This document shows, piece by piece, positions 8,330 to 18,723 of a stretch of 64,000 nucleotides of DNA. How positions within the stretch are numbered: the stretch's first letter is position 1; every line of letters begins with the position of its first letter. The stretch is from Streptomyces rugosispiralis. GTDB lineage: Bacteria > Actinomycetota > Actinomycetes > Streptomycetales > Streptomycetaceae. Under the pieces are notes generated by a model. It made no database searches, had not been told where the DNA came from, and saw only the letters and a list, made by a program, of their open reading frames with translations. The stretch is from contig NZ_JANIAA010000020.1 of assembly GCF_024505145.1 (NCBI RefSeq), positions 91,224-155,223 of the forward strand. Reading direction: 5' to 3'. A program made the translations under genes and the position numbers.

Positions 8330-10492
8330 ATGACCGGACAGCTCTCGTTCCCACGGCAGCACGCGCGCACCCAACGCTTCACCCTCGGGACACCGCGGTC
8401 CCTCGCCGTGGCCCCCGACGATTCACGCGTCGTCTTCCTGCGCTCCCGCTCGGGCACCGACCGGACCGGCCTGTTGTGGGTGTACGACCTCGCCGAGCGG
8501 CGCGAGTACCCCGCCGCCGACCCGGCCGAGCTGCTCGGCGGCGCCGACGAGGAGCTGTCCCCCGAGGAGCGGGCGCGGCGCGAACGCAGCCGCGAGGGGT
8601 CGGCCGGGGTGGTCGGCTACGCGGTGGACGCCGCGGTCGAGCGGGCCGCCTTCGCCCTCTCGGGGCGGCTGTTCACCACCGAGCTGCCCACGGGCAGCAC
8701 CCGCGAGCTGCGCGTCCCCGGCCCGGTCGTGGACCCGCGCCCCTCGCCCGACGGCCGCCACATCGCCTACGCGGCGGGCGGGGCACTGCGGGTGACGGGC
8801 GCGGACGGCGCGGGGGACCGGGCGCTCGCCGAGCCGGAGGGGGACTCCGTCACCTACGGTCTCGCGGAGTTCATCGCGGCCGAGGAGATGGACCGCGCAC
8901 GCGGCTTCTGGTGGTCGCCGCGGAGCGACGCCCTGCTGGCCGCCCGCGCCGACGAGTCCCCCGTACGGCGCTGGTGGATCGCCGACCCCGCCCACCCCGG
9001 CCGGGAGCCCGCGGAGGTGGCCTATCCCGCCGCGGGCACCGCCAACGCGGAGGTGCGGCTGGTTCTGCTCGGTCTGGACGGCTCCCGTACGGAGATCGAG
9101 TGGGACCGGGAGCGCTACCCGTACCTCGCCCGGGTGCATTGGTCGGCCTACGGTCCGCCGCTGCTTCTGGTCCAGGCCAGGGACCAGCGCAGCCAGCTCT
9201 ACCTGGCCGTGGACACCGACACCGGCCGGACCAGCACGGTCCATGTGGACGAGGACGCGGTTTGGCTGGATCTTTTCCCCGGGGTGCCGGCCTGGACCGA
9301 AGACGGACGGCTCGTCCGCATCGCGGACGAAGGGGGCGCCCGGGTCCTGATGGTCGGCGACCGCAAGCTGACCTCCGGCGCCCTGCAGGTGCGCGCGGTC
9401 CTCGACATCGGCACGGACGACGTGCTGTTCTCCGCCTCCCCCGGGGCCGGTGCCCCGCTGCCCGAGCAGCCGGGCGAGATCGCCGTCCACCGCGCCTGGT
9501 TCCGGGGCAGCGGCGACCAGGGCGGCTGGGAGCCGGTCGGCAAGCGGCCCTTCCCCGCGGTCCACTCCGCCGTGCGCGGCGGTGAGGTGGTCGCGCTGTC
9601 GTACACGGGGCTGGAGCGGCCCGGGGTGAGCGTGGAGCTCCTCCGGCCCGCCGACCACGGCGCGGCCGAGCGCATCGCCGGGCTCGCCGCCTATCCGGAG
9701 AAGCCCGTCATCACCGCCCGCCCCGAGCTCGTCTTCGCGGGCAAGCGGGACATCCCGTGTGCCGTACTGCTGCCCAGCGGCTATCAGGAGGGCGACGGAC
9801 CGCTGCCGGTCCTGATGGACCCCTACGGCGGGCCGCACGGCCAGCGGGTGGTCGCCTCGCACAACGCCCATCTCACCTCGCAGTGGTTCGCCGACCAGGG
9901 CTTCGCGGTGGTCGTCGCCGACGGCCGCGGCACCCCCGGCCGCTCCCCCGGCTGGGAGAAGGCGGTGCGCGACGACCTGGCCGCGGTCACGCTGGAGGAC
10001 CAGGTCGAGGCGGTGACGGCGCTCGCCGGGCGCTATCCGCTGGACCTCGGCCGGGTGGCCATCCGCGGCTGGTCCTACGGCGGCTATCTGGCCGCGCTGG
10101 CGGTGCTGCGCCGCCCCGATGTCTTCCACGCGGGCGTGGTGGGCGCCCCGGTGACGGACTGGCGGCTGTACGACACCCACTACACCGAGCGGTATCTGGG
10201 CCATCCGGACGAGCGGCCCGAGGTCTACGCCGCCAACGCGCTGATGACCGACGAGGGGCTGTCCGGCGCGGCCGACACCGTACGGCCGATGATGATCATC
10301 CACGGACTGGCGGACGACAACGTGGTGGCCGCGCACTCCCTGCGGCTCTCCTCGGCGCTGCTGGCCGCGGGCCGTCCGCATGAGGTGCTGCCGCTGTCCG
10401 GGGTGACCCATATGACCCCGCAGGAGCAGGTCGCGGAGAATCTGCTCCTGCTCCAGGTGGACTTCCTCAAGCGGTCCCTCGGACTGCGGTAG
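8330..10492 (+). CDS. S9-family prolyl oligopeptidase / dipeptidyl peptidase IV-like
   Basis: This protein has 720 aa. I chose ATG 8330 because beta-propeller homology begins immediately after it, and the longer upstream frame is rich in Arg and Pro. An N-terminal DPP-IV-type propeller covers about residues 10-440. The C-terminal alpha/beta-hydrolase has the nucleophile Ser582 in RGWSYGGYL, Asp662 in IHGLADDNVV and His694 in GVTHMT. There is no signal peptide, so it probably acts in the cytoplasm on short peptides. It lies just before the peptide-importer operon, so peptide turnover is a sensible setting. Confidence 0.92.
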   Translation: MTGQLSFPRQHARTQRFTLGTPRSLAVAPDDSRVVFLRSRSGTDRTGLLWVYDLAERREYPAADPAELLGGADEELSPEERARRERSREGSAGVVGYAVDAAVERAAFALSGRLFTTELPTGSTRELRVPGPVVDPRPSPDGRHIAYAAGGALRVTGADGAGDRALAEPEGDSVTYGLAEFIAAEEMDRARGFWWSPRSDALLAARADESPVRRWWIADPAHPGREPAEVAYPAAGTANAEVRLVLLGLDGSRTEIEWDRERYPYLARVHWSAYGPPLLLVQARDQRSQLYLAVDTDTGRTSTVHVDEDAVWLDLFPGVPAWTEDGRLVRIADEGGARVLMVGDRKLTSGALQVRAVLDIGTDDVLFSASPGAGAPLPEQPGEIAVHRAWFRGSGDQGGWEPVGKRPFPAVHSAVRGGEVVALSYTGLERPGVSVELLRPADHGAAERIAGLAAYPEKPVITARPELVFAGKRDIPCAVLLPSGYQEGDGPLPVLMDPYGGPHGQRVVASHNAHLTSQWFADQGFAVVVADGRGTPGRSPGWEKAVRDDLAAVTLEDQVEAVTALAGRYPLDLGRVAIRGWSYGGYLAALAVLRRPDVFHAGVVGAPVTDWRLYDTHYTERYLGHPDERPEVYAANALMTDEGLSGAADTVRPMMIIHGLADDNVVAAHSLRLSSALLAAGRPHEVLPLSGVTHMTPQEQVAENLLLLQVDFLKRSLGLR

Positions 10493-10556
10493 CGCTCCGC
10501 TGGGGGTGCCCTGACCTGTGTGAGTGCCCTGATCCGCAGTCGATCGTCTGCGGCGC

Positions 10557-10625
10557 CGTCGTGGCTTGTCGCGCCCACGCGGCGGAGCCGCACATCGACA
10601 CAGCCCCGCGCCCCTTCGGGGCACG
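10557..10625. repeat. Streptomyces interspersed intergenic element with hairpins
   Basis: This stretch lies between the convergent ends of the peptidase and the next gene. It contains GCGGCGGAGCCGCAC and the hairpin CGCCCCTTCGGGGC. I recognise this wording as a widespread streptomycete intergenic sequence. A related piece (GGCGGAGCCGCATATAGAC) lies inside the large palindromic element near 48.14 kb. It probably serves as a bidirectional terminator here. Confidence 0.6.
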
Positions 10626-10633
10626 AACCGCCG

Positions 10634-11905
10634 TCACCAGCCCGGTGGCGGCGGCGGAGGCGCGGATGGCGGTGGGGGCGCGGCGGGCGGGGTGCCGGGC
10701 GGCGGGGGCACCAGCGGCGGAGTGGCGGGCGGCGGCGGGGCGTAACCGCCGCCGCCGTAGCCGCTGTTGCCATAGCCGCCGCCATAGCCGCCGCCGTAGC
10801 CCCCGGCCCCGGAGCCGTCCCCGTAACCCCCGGGTCCCTGGGCGTCGTAGGCCCCGGGTCCCTGGCCGTCGTAGCCCCCGGGCCCCTGGCCGTCGTAGGC
10901 CCCGCCATAGCCGCCATAGCCGTCGTAGCCGCCGCCGTACGCCGGGGCGCCCCCGAGGCCCCCGGCGCCCTCCTCCACGCTCCGTCGCGCCAGCACGAGC
11001 AGGGCGATCAGCCCCGCGATCGCCTCGAAGAAACCGGTGAGCACGGTGAGCACGCCCACCGTCGGCAGATCGCTGAGGTGGTCCACATAGTCCAGCTTGA
11101 TGTAGAGCGACGCCTCGCTGATCCCCATGGCCATGACCAGGGCCGCCGCCACCATCCCCAGCGGGCGCGCCAGCGGGGCGCGCACGAGCCCGGCGGCCGC
11201 TCCGGCCAGGCACAGCGCCACCGCCGCCCACGCGACCCACGCACCCGGCGCCGAGAGCAGGGTGGGCAGGGTGTGCTTGCCGGTGAGCAGGTATTTGTAG
11301 ATCTCCCAGCCGCGCTCCTGGGCCCAGTAGATCTGCCAGGCGGCGATGACGACCCCGATGGCGCCCAGGAACAGCGCGCCGACGACCGCCGCCCCGGGCG
11401 AGGGGCGGCCCGGCGGCCGGTCGGCGGGCGAGACCGGCTGCCCGGGGGCGGCGGCGAGGTCCGCGGGGCGGCGGGCGGCGGCCACGACGGCCAGCAGCAG
11501 CCCCGCGAGCACCACCTGCGCCCAGGCGCTGGCGTTCGCCCGGGACTTGAGATCGCCGGGGATGCCCTGCAGCCAGTCGGAGTTCAGGTTCCACAGGCTG
11601 GGCAGGCGCACCGCGACGGTCACCACCGCGACCGTGCCGAGCGCGCCCGCGGCGGCCGGTGAGCGCAGGGCGGTCATCCCGACGACCGCGTAGACCAGCA
11701 GCAGCGCGAGGTCGAGCAGGGAGGAGCCGAAGATCCCGCCGGTGGCCCGGAACGGCAGCCCCGCCCAGGTCCACCACAGATGGTTCACCTCATCGGCCTT
11801 GTCCAGGTCGTGGATGATCCATCCCAGTGAGATCAGCCCGAGAACCGCGCAGACGAGCGCCCCGAAGACGCGCGCTCCGCTGTTGAGTATCCGTCCCTGC
11901 CCCAT
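10634..11905 (-). CDS. Multi-pass membrane protein with Gly/Tyr- and Pro-rich tail
   Basis: This 423-aa protein has six to seven hydrophobic segments between residues 12 and 305, with conserved-looking loops (IYWAQERGWEIYKYLLTGKHTLP). A low-complexity tail from about 315 carries YDGQGPGG-type octapeptides in three copies, then GYGG repeats, then a run of Pro/Ala ending PPPPPPGW. The start ATG 11903-11905 follows a GGGGGAG motif. The tail resembles those of Streptomyces DUF-type membrane proteins that may assemble at division or hyphal sites. No function can be assigned. Confidence 0.8.
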   Translation of the reverse strand: MGQGRILNSGARVFGALVCAVLGLISLGWIIHDLDKADEVNHLWWTWAGLPFRATGGIFGSSLLDLALLLVYAVVGMTALRSPAAAGALGTVAVVTVAVRLPSLWNLNSDWLQGIPGDLKSRANASAWAQVVLAGLLLAVVAAARRPADLAAAPGQPVSPADRPPGRPSPGAAVVGALFLGAIGVVIAAWQIYWAQERGWEIYKYLLTGKHTLPTLLSAPGAWVAWAAVALCLAGAAAGLVRAPLARPLGMVAAALVMAMGISEASLYIKLDYVDHLSDLPTVGVLTVLTGFFEAIAGLIALLVLARRSVEEGAGGLGGAPAYGGGYDGYGGYGGAYDGQGPGGYDGQGPGAYDAQGPGGYGDGSGAGGYGGGYGGGYGNSGYGGGGYAPPPPATPPLVPPPPGTPPAAPPPPSAPPPPPPGW

Positions 11906-12428
11906 AGCCGTAGGTCTCCCCCGCCCCGCACCCCGGGCAACCGTCGTCGGCCGAAGAAAAATACCGATGGTGGAAGAAAAATGCGGATCGTGAGCGTCCG
12001 GAGACCACCTGGAGACACGGCCGGCCGATACCCCCGAACCGGTGCGACCGGCCGGGGCGGCATGTCGCGCCCCGGCCGGTCCACGGCACCCGCACGGCCG
12101 TACGCAGTTCAGCCTGACGCGTCCGTATATCGGTGTTGCGACAGTTGAGTTGCCTGTGTGTTAACGCGATTCCTGCCCATAGTCCATGCTTTGTCCCCCA
12201 TGGGGGATCCCTGTCAAGCACGCCGGGACCTCGATCTGCCAAATGTTCGCTCAAGGTTCGAATGAGCGGCACATCCACCCTCGCCGGACCCTTGACTGAG
12301 CCGTTCCCCGATTGCGAAAGTCCGCTCAACCCGACACGCATGCACCACCCTGGCGAGCGGGCGGCGGCATGACGCGCATAGACAACGCGAGTTGACGGTG
12401 TGACACCAGTGCGGGGGGACGCTAGGCG
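11906..12428. other. Divergent intergenic region before the bldK-like operon
   Basis: These 523 bases have no convincing gene. They should hold the promoters of the divergent membrane-protein gene and the importer operon. Visible landmarks are a perfect CCCCCATGGGGG palindrome near 12194-12205 and a GTTAAC box near 12161. A TTGCGA...TGTTAA pair at 17-bp spacing around 12136-12164 is only a weak promoter candidate. Confidence 0.5.
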
Positions 12429-13436
12429 ATGACGAGTCCATCCCAGACCGGCGTGGCCGAGAAGAGCGCGCCGGGCGGCACGGAGAGCGAGGCGCCGGCC
12501 GGTCTGGCGCCCCGCCAGCTGATGTGGCGGCGCTTCAGACGCGACCGCACCGGTGTGATCTCCGCGTGCGTGGTGGTCTTCTTCTTCGCCGTCGCCGTAC
12601 TGGCGCCGGTGATCGCCTGGCTGTACGGCAAGGATCCGTACACCACCTACGGGCTGGACCGGCCCGAGCTGCTGGACCCCCTCACCGGCTATCCGATGAA
12701 GCCCAACGGCGGCATCGACGGCGAGTTCTGGTTCGGCATCGAGCCCAAGCTGGGCCGCGATGTGCTGACCCAGCTCGTCTACGGCATCCGCACCTCGCTG
12801 CTGATCGGGCTGGCCGCGACCGTGCTGTCCACGCTCACCGGCATCGTGATCGGCGTGGTGGCGGGCTATATGGGCGGCCGCACCGACTACTTCCTCGGCC
12901 GCCTCATCGATCTGCTGCTGTCCTTTCCGCAGCAGCTCTTCTTCGTCGCGTTCATGCCGGTGGTCACCGCGATCTTCGTCAGCCCGCAGAAGGAGACGCC
13001 CACCTATTTCCGGGTGACGGCCCTGGTGCTGGTGTTGTGGCTGCTGGGCTGGATGCAGCTGGCCCGGCTGCTGCGCGGCCAGGTGCTCTCTCTGAGGGAG
13101 CGTGAGTTCGTCGAGGCGGCCAGGGTGACCGGCGCCTCGCCCTGGCGGATCGTCCGCAAGGAGCTGCTGCCCAACCTCGTCACGCCCATCCTGGTGCAGT
13201 CCACGCTGATGCTGCCGAACTTCGTGACGGCGGAGGCGGCGCTGTCCTTCCTCGGCGTCGGCGTGGTGGAGCCGACCCCCGACTGGGGCCGGATGTTCGC
13301 CAAGGGCGCGAACTTCTACGAGGGCGACATCACCTACATGTTCTTCCCCGGCATCGCCATGGTGGTCTTCGTGGTCGCCTTCAACCTGCTCGGGGACTCG
13401 GTCCGGGACGCGATGGACCCGAAGACCACGCGGTGA
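12429..13436 (+). CDS. bldKA: Oligopeptide ABC importer permease (DppC type, BldKA-like)
   Basis: This 335-aa permease of the BPD_transp_1 family has an N-terminal OppC_N region (RRFRRDRTGVISACVVVFFF), six membrane segments, and the EAA loop (EFVEAARVTGASPWRIVRKELLPN) that contacts the ATPases. It is the first gene of permease - lipoprotein - permease - ATPase - ATPase. That order is unusual for opp/dpp operons but is the published order of bldKABCDE, a signal-peptide importer needed for aerial growth. The name rests on this order and on neighbours, not on alignment. Confidence 0.9.
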   Translation: MTSPSQTGVAEKSAPGGTESEAPAGLAPRQLMWRRFRRDRTGVISACVVVFFFAVAVLAPVIAWLYGKDPYTTYGLDRPELLDPLTGYPMKPNGGIDGEFWFGIEPKLGRDVLTQLVYGIRTSLLIGLAATVLSTLTGIVIGVVAGYMGGRTDYFLGRLIDLLLSFPQQLFFVAFMPVVTAIFVSPQKETPTYFRVTALVLVLWLLGWMQLARLLRGQVLSLREREFVEAARVTGASPWRIVRKELLPNLVTPILVQSTLMLPNFVTAEAALSFLGVGVVEPTPDWGRMFAKGANFYEGDITYMFFPGIAMVVFVVAFNLLGDSVRDAMDPKTTR

Positions 13437-13506
13437 CCGGGGGGCCGGCGGGCCCAAGGCAGTGAACGGCAAGTCTTCCGTCCGATGAGGCAGGTGCAGT
13501 GGCAAC

Positions 13507-15309
13507 GTGAACATCGAAGAACAGGCGAAGAAGAGTCGCAGAGCCCGTACCTACGCCGTCGCCCTGGCCGCGGGGGCCCTGGCGCTCGCGGGGTGCAGCA
13601 GCGGAGGCGGCGGCTCGAATCCGAAGGATTCGAACGAGCCCAGGATGGAGTCCCAGGACATCAGCCTCGGCACCGCCGCCGACTCCACCGGACCGGCCAA
13701 GGACCTGCCGGGCGCGAAGAAGGGCGGCACCGTCACGGTGCTGCAGCGGGACGCCTTCGAGCATCTGGACCCGGGGCAGATCTATGTCAGCGATGAGCTG
13801 ATCATGCAGACGCTCTACAACCGGACGCTGACGAACTACCAGTTCGACGACAAGACGGGCAAGGCCAAGCTGGTCGGCGACCTCGCCACCGACACCGGCA
13901 AGTCCTCCGACGGCGGCCGCACCTGGACGTACACCCTCAAGGACGGGCTGAAGTTCGAGGACGGCTCGCCCATCACCTCCAAGGACGTCCGCCAGGCCGT
14001 CGAGCGGCTCTACGCGCCGTATCAGACCAACGGGCCGACCTATCTCCAGCAGTGGCTCTCCGGGGAGGGCCAGAAGTACCGCAAGGCGCTGCCGGACGGC
14101 CCCTACAAGGGCAAGCACCTGCCCAAGTCGGTGCTGGACACCCCGGACGACAAGACCGTCGTCTTCCACTTCGACCAGCCGCGCGCCGAGGTGCCGTTCG
14201 CGGTCGCGATGCCCAACATCGGCGCGGTGCCGCCGGGCAAGGACACCAAGGAGAAGTACGACAAGGCCCCGCTGGCCTCCGGTCCGTACAAGATCCAGAA
14301 CTTCAAGCCGGGCAAGGGCATCCAGTTCGTCAAGAACGACAAGTGGGACCCCGAGACCGACTCGATACGCCATCAGTACGTCGACAAGTTCGACGTCTCC
14401 TTCGGCCACCAGTGGGTGGACTCCACCCGCCGGCTCCAGGCGGACAAGGGCGCCGACCGGAACGGGATGACGTGGACCAACGCGGTCGACCCGTCGCAGA
14501 TCTCCACGGTCCTCAAGGACAAGGAGGCGATGTCCCGGTCGCTGACCGAAACGCAGCCCTATGTGGATGTCGTTTCGATCAACACCGATCGGATCAAGGA
14601 CAAGAAGGTGCGCGAGGCGATCGCCTGGGCCTTCCCCAGCGGTCAGTACCTCCAGCAGTTCGGCGGTCCGAAGGCCGGTGAGATCGGCGGCGGGCTGGTC
14701 GGCCCCACGCTCAAGGGCTACGACCCCGAGTTCGACCCGTTCCAGAAGAAGAAGTACCCCGGCGGCAACGCCAAGAAGGCCAGGGAGCTGCTGAAGGAGG
14801 CGGGCAAGGAGAACTACGAGCTCGTCTACGCCTACGGCAACGGCGACACCCACCAGGACGCCTCGGTGGTCGTCCAGCAGGCCCTGGAGCGGGCCGGGTT
14901 CAAGGTGCAGAAGAAGGAGATCGACCAGTCGACCTATTACACCCAGATCGGAAAGGTCAAGAACAAGTTCGACCTGTACCGGTCCTCGTGGGGTGCCGAC
15001 TGGCCGTCCGCCTCGACCGTGGTGCCGCCGCTGTACGACGGCAAGAACGTCTACGACGACTCCGCGAACTACTCGCACCTCAACGTCCCGTCGGTCAACG
15101 ACGAGATCGGCAAGGTGGCCAAGGTCAGCGATCTGAGCCGGGCCACCTCGGAGTGGATCAAGCTCAGCGAGAAGATCCTCACCGATGAGGTCCCCGCCGT
15201 CCCGACCTTCTACAACCGGCTGTTCACCCTCTGGGGCTCGGGTATCGGCGGAGTGAAGTTCAACTCGGTCTACGGCGCCGTGGACCCGACGGCCGTCTTC
15301 ATCAAGTAG
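13507..15309 (+). CDS. bldKB: Peptide-binding lipoprotein of the importer (BldKB-like)
   Basis: This 600-aa family-5 solute-binding protein starts at GTG 13507. Its lipoprotein signal peptide has the lipobox LALAGC, giving Cys at about residue 35, then a Gly/Ser linker. The SBP_bac_5 body includes GGTVTVLQRDAFEHLDPG near the start and the hinge region DGLKFEDGSPITSKDVRQA. It captures peptides outside the membrane for the two permeases. The 600-aa length matches what I recall for BldKB. A stem-loop follows it, which would favour more binding protein than membrane parts. Confidence 0.92.
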   Translation: MNIEEQAKKSRRARTYAVALAAGALALAGCSSGGGGSNPKDSNEPRMESQDISLGTAADSTGPAKDLPGAKKGGTVTVLQRDAFEHLDPGQIYVSDELIMQTLYNRTLTNYQFDDKTGKAKLVGDLATDTGKSSDGGRTWTYTLKDGLKFEDGSPITSKDVRQAVERLYAPYQTNGPTYLQQWLSGEGQKYRKALPDGPYKGKHLPKSVLDTPDDKTVVFHFDQPRAEVPFAVAMPNIGAVPPGKDTKEKYDKAPLASGPYKIQNFKPGKGIQFVKNDKWDPETDSIRHQYVDKFDVSFGHQWVDSTRRLQADKGADRNGMTWTNAVDPSQISTVLKDKEAMSRSLTETQPYVDVVSINTDRIKDKKVREAIAWAFPSGQYLQQFGGPKAGEIGGGLVGPTLKGYDPEFDPFQKKKYPGGNAKKARELLKEAGKENYELVYAYGNGDTHQDASVVVQQALERAGFKVQKKEIDQSTYYTQIGKVKNKFDLYRSSWGADWPSASTVVPPLYDGKNVYDDSANYSHLNVPSVNDEIGKVAKVSDLSRATSEWIKLSEKILTDEVPAVPTFYNRLFTLWGSGIGGVKFNSVYGAVDPTAVFIK

Positions 15310-15353
15310 CCGCCCTCTCCACGCAGCCGCGGCCGCACCCAGGCAGCGCAGAA

Positions 15354-15387
15354 CCCGGCCGCGTCCGCCCCGGCGGACGCGGCCGGG
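15354..15387 (+). terminator. Intercistronic hairpin after the binding-protein gene
   Basis: Arms 15354-15369 and 15372-15387 are perfectly complementary over 16 bp with a two-base centre. It lies 45 bp after the lipoprotein stop and 31 bp before the next start. In importer operons such stem-loops act as partial terminators or 3' mRNA protectors. The later minus-strand operon has an equivalent hairpin in the same place. Confidence 0.65.
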
Positions 15388-15417
15388 ACCCGCCCCTAGC
15401 GGAAGATCACCGACGTC

Positions 15418-16395
15418 ATGTTGAGATTCCTCGCCCGCCGGTCCCTCGGCGCGATCGTGATCCTGATCCTGATCAGCGCGATCACGTTCTTCCTCTTCTT
15501 CGCCCTGCCCGCCGAACCGGCCCGGCTCGCCTGCGGCAAGAACTGCGATCCCACCTCGCTCGCCATGATCAACAAGAATCTGGGCCTGGACCAGCCGGTG
15601 CCGGTCCAGTACTGGAAGTTCATGGTGGGGATCGTCGCCGGGCGGGACTTCGCCGTGGGGCACTGCGCCGCGCCCTGCTTCGGCTACTCCTTCGTCAGCC
15701 AGGAGCCGGTCTGGAGCACCATCGTCGACCGCTTCCCGACCACCCTCTCGCTCGCCCTCGGCGGCGCCGCCGTCTTCCTGGTCTGCGGAATCGGCATCGG
15801 CATGATCGCGGCCTGGCGGCGCGGCACCTGGATCGACAAGTTCTTCAGCTCGCTGTCGCTGCTCGGCGCCTCGATGCAGATCTACTTCGTCGGGGTGCTC
15901 GCCCTGGCCTGGTTCGTCAGCGGTCTTGGAATCATGGACCAGCCCGCCTACTACCCCTTCACCGATAATCCGGCGAAGTGGTTCAGCGGAATGCTGCTGC
16001 CCTGGGTGGTGCTCTCGCTGATCTTCATGGCCAACTACAGCCGGATGACCCGCTCCCAGATGGTCGAACAGCTACAGGAGGACCATGTCCGCACGGCGAG
16101 GGCCAAGGGGCTCTCCAGCCGTACGGTCTTCTTCCGCTACGCCTGGCGCGGCGCCATCGCCCCCATCATCACCATCTTCGGCATCGACCTCGGATCGCTC
16201 CTCGGCGGGGCCATGGTCACCGAGTACACCTTCACCCTGCACGGCATCGGACGGCTGGCGGTGGAGTCCGTCCAGCTCACCGATCTGCCGATGCTGATGG
16301 GCGTGATGCTGGTCAGCTCCGCGGCCATCGTGGTGTTCAACATCCTGGTCGACGCCGCCTACGCCTTCATCGACCCGCGCGTGCGCCTCGCCTGA
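15418..16395 (+). CDS. bldKC: Oligopeptide ABC importer permease (DppB type, BldKC-like)
   Basis: This 325-aa permease has an N-terminal OppB segment (RFLARRSLGAIVILI) and about six helices. Its EAA loop (EDHVRTARAKGLSSRTVFFRYAWRG shortened to the core RTARAKGL) is clear. Two cysteine pairs in the first periplasmic loop (CGKNC near 38-42 and CAAPC near 83-87) are notable and could form disulfides. Its TGA shares a base with an in-frame ATG of the next gene, so translation is coupled. Confidence 0.92.
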   Translation: MLRFLARRSLGAIVILILISAITFFLFFALPAEPARLACGKNCDPTSLAMINKNLGLDQPVPVQYWKFMVGIVAGRDFAVGHCAAPCFGYSFVSQEPVWSTIVDRFPTTLSLALGGAAVFLVCGIGIGMIAAWRRGTWIDKFFSSLSLLGASMQIYFVGVLALAWFVSGLGIMDQPAYYPFTDNPAKWFSGMLLPWVVLSLIFMANYSRMTRSQMVEQLQEDHVRTARAKGLSSRTVFFRYAWRGAIAPIITIFGIDLGSLLGGAMVTEYTFTLHGIGRLAVESVQLTDLPMLMGVMLVSSAAIVVFNILVDAAYAFIDPRVRLA

Positions 16396-16415
16396 TGAGA
16401 CCCGGAGCTGCCGAG

Positions 16416-17486
16416 ATGACCACACTCACCAAGCCCGACGACGGCGCGACCCCGCCACCGGCCCCCGGCGGCGGCGCCTTCCTGTCCGTACGCGACCTGT
16501 ACGTCCGGTTCTCCACCGAGGACGGGATCGTCAAGGCCGTGGACGGCCTCTCCTTCGACCTCGAACGCGGCCGGACGCTCGGCATCGTGGGCGAGTCCGG
16601 CTCCGGCAAGTCCGTCACCAACCTCACCGTGCTGGGCCTGCACGATCCGCGCACCACCACCGTCAGCGGCGAGATCCTGCTGGACGGGCAGGAGCTGACC
16701 GGCGCGCCCGAGCGCACCCTGGAGCGGCTGCGCGGCAACACCATGGCGATGATCTTCCAGGACCCGCTGACCGCCCTGTCGCCGTACTACACGGTGGGCC
16801 GCCAGATAGCCGAGCCGTACCGCAAGCACACCGGCGCCTCCAAGAGCGAGGCCCGCTCCCGGGCGATCCAGATGCTGGAGAAGGTCGGCATCCCCAATCC
16901 GCGGCTGCGGGTGGACGACTATCCGCACCAGTTCTCCGGCGGGATGCGGCAGCGCGCGATGATCGCGATGTCGCTGGTCTGCGACCCCGATCTGCTGATC
17001 GCCGACGAGCCGACCACCGCCCTCGACGTCACCGTCCAGGCCCAGATCCTGGATCTGCTGAAGGACCTCCAGCAGGAGTTCGGCTCCGCGATCATCCTCA
17101 TCACCCATGACCTGGGCGTGGTGGCCAACACCGCCGACGACCTGCTGGTGATGTACGCGGGCCGGGCCGTGGAGCGCGGTACGGTCCGCGAGGTGCTGCG
17201 GGCGCCCCAGCACCCGTACACCTGGGGGCTGCTGGGCTCCATGCCGCGGCTGACCTCCGCCGTGGACGAGCCGCTGAGCCCCATACCCGGCTCCCCGCCG
17301 AGCCTGCTCAGCCCCCCGCCGGGCTGCCCGTTCCACCCGCGGTGCCGCTACACCGACCAGGTGGCGGGCGATCGCTGCGCCACCGAGCGGCCGGCGCTGC
17401 CGGACGGCCGCGGCGCCGCCTGCCATCTGGGCGCCGAGCGGAAACAGACCCTCTTCACCGAGCAGATCAAGCCCCGGCTGGGCTAG
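16416..17486 (+). CDS. bldKD: Oligopeptide ABC importer ATPase (DppD type, BldKD-like)
   Basis: This 356-aa ATPase has Walker A GESGSGKS, signature FSGGMRQRAMIAM, Walker B LLIADEPTTALD and switch LITHDLGVV. An oligo_HPY C-terminus carries four cysteines (CPFHPRC, later C and AC). I prefer ATG 16416 because GGAG (16404-16407) lies eight bases before it. ATG 16395, overlapping the previous stop, would add seven residues. It powers import together with the BldKE-like partner. Related OppD proteins hold a 4Fe-4S cluster at these cysteines; that is family knowledge, untested here. Confidence 0.92.
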   Translation: MTTLTKPDDGATPPPAPGGGAFLSVRDLYVRFSTEDGIVKAVDGLSFDLERGRTLGIVGESGSGKSVTNLTVLGLHDPRTTTVSGEILLDGQELTGAPERTLERLRGNTMAMIFQDPLTALSPYYTVGRQIAEPYRKHTGASKSEARSRAIQMLEKVGIPNPRLRVDDYPHQFSGGMRQRAMIAMSLVCDPDLLIADEPTTALDVTVQAQILDLLKDLQQEFGSAIILITHDLGVVANTADDLLVMYAGRAVERGTVREVLRAPQHPYTWGLLGSMPRLTSAVDEPLSPIPGSPPSLLSPPPGCPFHPRCRYTDQVAGDRCATERPALPDGRGAACHLGAERKQTLFTEQIKPRLG

Positions 17487-17512
17487 GGACCAGGGCTTAG
17501 GAGCGCTGACGC

Positions 17513-18618
<1,106 letters not shown>

Positions 18619-18643
<25 letters not shown>

Positions 18644-18711
18644 CGGACCGGCCGTACCGCACAAGGAGCCGTGCCGGACCGGCCGTACCGCACAAGGAGC
18701 CGTGCCGGACC
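18619..18711. repeat. Three 31-bp tandem repeats that begin in the last codons of the ATPase gene
   Basis: Units lie at 18619-18649, 18650-18680 and 18681-18711. Units two and three are identical; unit one, which contains the stop codon, differs at two positions (GTGCCG for GTACCG, and TGACGG for TGCCGG). The array ends 13 bp before the convergent acetyltransferase gene. Confidence 0.95.
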
Positions 18712-18723
18712 GACGGTTCGGTA

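Noticed and set aside
8423..10624. A 733-codon minus-strand frame opposite the S9 peptidase
   Set aside because: The plus-strand frame has the full catalytic triad and propeller. The minus frame has only composition-driven open reading and no domain.
12133..12372. A 79-codon plus-strand frame upstream of the bldK-like operon
   Set aside because: It has mixed codon use, no ribosome binding site and a palindrome within it; promoter DNA is more likely.
13381..15663. A 760-codon minus-strand open frame opposite the bldKB-like gene
   Set aside because: It is the antisense shadow of a strongly supported lipoprotein gene. Its translation is a low-complexity Arg/Gly/Leu/Val mix with no family motif, as expected in high-GC DNA.
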